From positions 1 to 9,366 of the forward strand of contig JAUWNS010000085.1 of the NCBI GenBank assembly GCA_030612485.1: DNA of 9,366 nucleotides, in the 5' to 3' direction. Position numbers and translations under genes: made by a program. This stretch comes from Candidatus Bipolaricaulota bacterium. Its GTDB lineage: Bacteria > Bipolaricaulota > Bipolaricaulia > UBA7950 > UBA9294. Positions 6,628 to 9,366 of the stretch are shown piece after piece; the first letter of the stretch is position 1; each line of letters starts with the position of its first letter. The notes under the pieces are model-generated. The model did not search any database, was not told the origin of the DNA, and saw only the letters and a list, made by a program, of their open reading frames with translations.

Positions 6628-8970
6628 ATGAGAAACGACGCTCAGAGCGGGAGGATGTTACACAGCCCTGACGCCGGCTTTATCGTGCATCCTACGTGGC
6701 GCGTGCGCGATGGGCGTACAGAAGTCCTTCTCTACGGGCGATTGCGCGATGGGGGCACGTTCCTCGTGGTTGACGACAGGCAGCGCGTCGGGTTCTTTCT
6801 TCGGCGCAGCGAGGCGCAACGTGCACGTGAAATCGCCATGCGTCTCGGGGGGATTTCGCGTCCCTCGCCACAAAGAACGATGGACGGAGAAGGGACAGTG
6901 CAAGTCGAGGTACGTACACCGAGCAACGTTACGCCGCTACGTCGTGCGTTGATGGCGGCAGGGATACGCACCTATGAGGCCGATGTCCCGGTCGCGTGGG
7001 CCTTTCTTATCGACCGCGGCCTGTGCGGTGCGGTGACTCTGAACGGCTCGTGGCAGAAAGGCGAACACGTCGATCGGGTATACCATAATCCCAAGCTGGC
7101 GCCGTGCAACTGGGAGCCAGGGCTAGCGGTCGCCTACCTAGCACTCGAAACCGATCCCAGCGACAGGTCGATCGTTGCTGCCGCTCTGATTGCCACAGGG
7201 GCAGACGGGCAACCAGCCGCTGACGACACATTTGTCATTCAATCCCTAGAAGGAACCGCAACCAAGGCACATGCTTTCCCGGATGAATGTACCCTTCTCA
7301 CTGCGCTGAGAACTCGACTCTGCAGCCTTGACCCAGATCTCGTCGTTGGTTGGAACGCGGCCGACGATCTGCTCGCTCCGCTGAAAGAACGATTCGCAAT
7401 ACACGCAATCCCGTTCAACTTGGGCCGGTCGAATCGCCTATCACGCGTGGTCGTTACCACCATCTCAGGACGCCGCCACCGCGGCGGAGCACAGGTAATC
7501 ATCGAAGGCCGGCAAGTTCTTGACGCACGCACGATCGTTCGAGCCGGTCAACGCCGCTTCGACGACCTGCGCCTAGTCACCGTAGCAGAAGCCGTTCTCG
7601 GCCGCGTACCGCGATCAGCCAGCGAGACGGCGCACGCAGTACTCGATGTTCTTTCAGCCGACGACCTCGTGCGCCTCACCATCCGCCGGGGCCTGTTGAT
7701 CGGCATCCCGTTACAACGAGCGTGGACATCGATACAGGCATCCGACTTTCTCTACCTGAGCGAACTGCACGCACGTGGCACCGTCGCCCCTACCCGCGGT
7801 GTCGATCGGGTAAGCGGAGGCTCCGCACCCGGCGGCCTGATTCTCTCTCCTCGCCCAGGTGTGGCAAGGAATGTGCTGATCTTCGACTTCAAGAGCCTCT
7901 ACCCCTCTGTGATACGCACGTTCAATATTGATCCGGCGACGCTTGTCCCTACCCTCTCTGATACTCAAGACCTGGTCTGCGCTCCCAACGGAGCGGCCTT
8001 CACGCGCTATCCCGGTATCCTCCCCAAAATCCTCGATCGTTTCTTCGCCAGTCGTGAGCAGGCGAAAGCGTGCGGCGACAGCGTGGCCTCCTACGCCTAC
8101 AAGATCATCATGAATTCCTTCTACGGCGTGCTGGGAACGGAAGGCTGCCGCTTCGCGTCGAACAGCATCTCGGGCGCCATCACCTCGTTCGGCCAGCACA
8201 TCCTGCGATGGACGCGTGACATGTTGCAGAATGAGGGTATGACCGTGATCTATGGTGATACCGATTCCCTGTTCGTGGACGCCAGTCTTGGCCCAGAGAC
8301 GTCTTCCAAAAAGGCCACGCGGCTCGGGGGCGAGATCGCAGAACACGTCAACGCTCGCTTGATCGACTACGTCCAGTCAACGTATGGCGTGTCATCTTGC
8401 CTCGAACTGGAGATGGAAAAGGTGTATACACGCTTCTTCCTTCCTACCGTACGCGGAGAGGAACGTGGCCGAGCCAAGGGCTACGCCGGACTCCTTACAA
8501 GACCCGGGGGAGAAGAGCTAGAGGTGGTAGGCATGGAGGCAATCCGGCGCGATTGGACACCTCTCGCACGCGGGTTCCAGCGCCGACTCCTTGATCTAGC
8601 ATTTCACGACGCTTCCACCGCAACGATTGAGGGTTACGTGACGGAGACGCTTAGTCTGTTGCGAACGGGTAAGCTCGATGATCTCCTTGTCTATCAGAAG
8701 GCCCTGCGCAAACCGATCGAGGACTACGTCAAGACCCAGCCGCCCCACGTGCAAGCGGCGGCCCTTCTTCCGCACGTTAATAGTGGCGCCGGCGACGTCA
8801 TTCGCTACGTCATCACTGTGCGCGGGTCGCGTCCCGTGGGGTATATCGATGCCCCGCTTGACTACCCACACTATGTACGCAAGCAGCTGCTACCCATCGC
8901 TCGTTCGCTCGTCCCGCTTGTCGTGATTGACGAAGCCCTGTTCGGGAGCGGGCAGATGGCGTTGTTCTAG
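6628..8970 (+). CDS. polB: family B DNA polymerase, Pol II-like, exonuclease motifs degenerate
   Basis: 780-aa DNA polymerase very close in length (783) and layout to E. coli Pol II. The N-terminal domain (about 17-165) aligns from GFIVHPTWR onward. Polymerase motifs are intact: motif A DFKSLYPSVIRT (D420), motif B KIIMNSFYG (K492 to G500) and motif C YGDTDS (D544, D546), with KGY at 618-620. The exonuclease domain (about 166-350) is degenerate. Exo I reads LALETD, with Ala172 where DIET has Asp, E174 retained. Exo II reads GWNAADDLL, with Leu248 at the Asp position. Exo III has Ala344 and Asp340 where YxxxD is expected. The C-terminal QMALF matches the clamp-binding peptide of Pol II. AGGAG (6614-6618) lies nine bases before the ATG. 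Polymerisation is expected; proofreading is expected to be lost. In E. coli this enzyme works in replication restart and lesion bypass. Confidence 0.95.
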   Translation: MRNDAQSGRMLHSPDAGFIVHPTWRVRDGRTEVLLYGRLRDGGTFLVVDDRQRVGFFLRRSEAQRAREIAMRLGGISRPSPQRTMDGEGTVQVEVRTPSNVTPLRRALMAAGIRTYEADVPVAWAFLIDRGLCGAVTLNGSWQKGEHVDRVYHNPKLAPCNWEPGLAVAYLALETDPSDRSIVAAALIATGADGQPAADDTFVIQSLEGTATKAHAFPDECTLLTALRTRLCSLDPDLVVGWNAADDLLAPLKERFAIHAIPFNLGRSNRLSRVVVTTISGRRHRGGAQVIIEGRQVLDARTIVRAGQRRFDDLRLVTVAEAVLGRVPRSASETAHAVLDVLSADDLVRLTIRRGLLIGIPLQRAWTSIQASDFLYLSELHARGTVAPTRGVDRVSGGSAPGGLILSPRPGVARNVLIFDFKSLYPSVIRTFNIDPATLVPTLSDTQDLVCAPNGAAFTRYPGILPKILDRFFASREQAKACGDSVASYAYKIIMNSFYGVLGTEGCRFASNSISGAITSFGQHILRWTRDMLQNEGMTVIYGDTDSLFVDASLGPETSSKKATRLGGEIAEHVNARLIDYVQSTYGVSSCLELEMEKVYTRFFLPTVRGEERGRAKGYAGLLTRPGGEELEVVGMEAIRRDWTPLARGFQRRLLDLAFHDASTATIEGYVTETLSLLRTGKLDDLLVYQKALRKPIEDYVKTQPPHVQAAALLPHVNSGAGDVIRYVITVRGSRPVGYIDAPLDYPHYVRKQLLPIARSLVPLVVIDEALFGSGQMALF

Positions 8971-9054
8971 TGGGGGTTTAGGATTCCGTTGTCGCTCCTC
9001 CTCCTCTGCACAGCACGATTGAGGAACCCTTTCTCGAATGGCCTGTTATTCAAC

Positions 9055-9083
9055 TGGACAGAGCGTTAAACGCAACGTATACT
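9055..9083 (+). promoter_or_regulatory. strong sigma70-like promoter of the symporter gene
   Basis: TGGACA (9055-9060) and TATACT (9078-9083) are each five of six from consensus, with the optimal 17-bp spacer. Transcription should begin near 9090, leaving a leader of about 65 bases that is mostly occupied by the hairpin at 9104-9138. This is the best promoter in the window. The stretch from the polymerase stop (8970) to this promoter shows no clear terminator. Confidence 0.65.
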
Positions 9084-9103
9084 CTTAACAAGGTATGTCA
9101 GGT

Positions 9104-9138
9104 CGAACGGCCATCCAGCCTCGCTGGGTGGCCGTTTG
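9104..9138 (+). promoter_or_regulatory. leader stem-loop, attenuator-like
   Basis: A 14-bp continuous stem (9106-9119 with 9123-9136, one G-T pair, three-base loop) extends to about 16 bp with a G-T and a C-G pair. Its arms include AACGGCCATCCAGC and GCTGGGTGGCCGTT. It is followed by TTGCTTT rather than a pure T run, then by the GAGGAGGG ribosome binding site. A stem this stable between promoter and start codon suggests attenuation, a small RNA end or mRNA stabilisation. I do not recognise a known riboswitch. Confidence 0.6.
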
Positions 9139-9154
9139 CTTTGAGGAGGGCACA

Positions 9155-9366
9155 ATGTGGGAGAAGACGCTGGTTGTGGCAGGCTATCTCATCGTTCTCT
9201 TGGGAGTCGGGATCCTCGCACGCAAACGCGCGCGCGGTACGACAGAGGACTACTTCGTCGCCTCGCGGACGCTACCGCCTCTCGTCCTCTTCCTCACGAT
9301 GGCGGCGACTAACTTCAGCGCGTTCACCGTCTTCGGGTTCTCCGGCGCAGGGTGGCGGATCGGGTA
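9155..9366 (+). CDS. sodium:solute symporter (SSS family), N-terminal part
   Basis: First 70 codons of a membrane transporter that couples solute uptake to sodium entry. It starts at ATG 9155 after GAGGAGGG (9143-9150). The first helix spans about residues 5-22 and is followed by a basic loop and TEDYFVASRTLPP, the SSS family signature near the N-terminus. The next helix holds MAATNFSAFTVFGFSGAG, the segment that in this family contributes to the sodium site and the first broken helix. The substrate (proline, pantothenate, sugar, acetate or other) cannot be told from this part; the remaining gene lies outside the window. Confidence 0.88.
   Translation, partial: MWEKTLVVAGYLIVLLGVGILARKRARGTTEDYFVASRTLPPLVLFLTMAATNFSAFTVFGFSGAGWRIG

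Noticed and set aside
7711..8346. 211-aa minus-strand open frame inside the polymerase
   Set aside because: It lies wholly within the polymerase, whose family motifs are certain, and has no family features of its own.

Overview
The window looks like a moderately GC-rich bacterial chromosome. It uses GTG and TTG starts with good Shine-Dalgarno sequences and sigma70-like promoters. The genes include an E. coli Pol II-like DNA polymerase and a secreted DUF4384 protein. No 16S or other taxonomic marker is present. A deep-branching or uncultured lineage such as Bipolaricaulota is a guess from the gene mix, not a conclusion.

Layout. Positions 1-6247 are read on the minus strand. From 3076 down to the window edge lies a tight ABC export operon: an ATPase (GTG start) followed by two ABC-2 permeases. 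The junctions overlap as GTGA and ATGA, and the second permease runs off the left edge. Positions 3077-3490 carry no gene but are rich in short repeats, including a perfect 13-bp inverted repeat. A secreted DUF4384 protein follows (3491-4225). A second gene-free stretch (4226-4672) holds three copies of a roughly 30-bp repeat, two direct and one inverted. Next are a complete DEDDh 3'-5' exonuclease (4673-5266, TTG start) and a seven-helix membrane protein (5537-6247). On the plus strand, after a 380-bp gap, is a 780-aa family B DNA polymerase (6628-8970). The window ends with a strong promoter, a leader hairpin and the first 70 codons of a sodium:solute symporter (9155 to the edge).

Main observation. 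The polymerase keeps motifs A, B and C and a C-terminal clamp-binding peptide. Its built-in proofreading exonuclease, however, appears dead: the catalytic Asp positions of Exo I, II and III read Ala, Leu and Ala, and the Exo III Tyr is also missing. A small, fully intact DEDDh exonuclease lies about 1.4 kb away on the other strand. That suggests, without proving, either an error-prone polymerase or proofreading supplied in trans.

The polymerase, exonuclease, membrane protein, DUF4384 protein and transporters do not form one obvious operon. Each single gene appears to have its own promoter, so apart from the ABC operon the functional links are loose.
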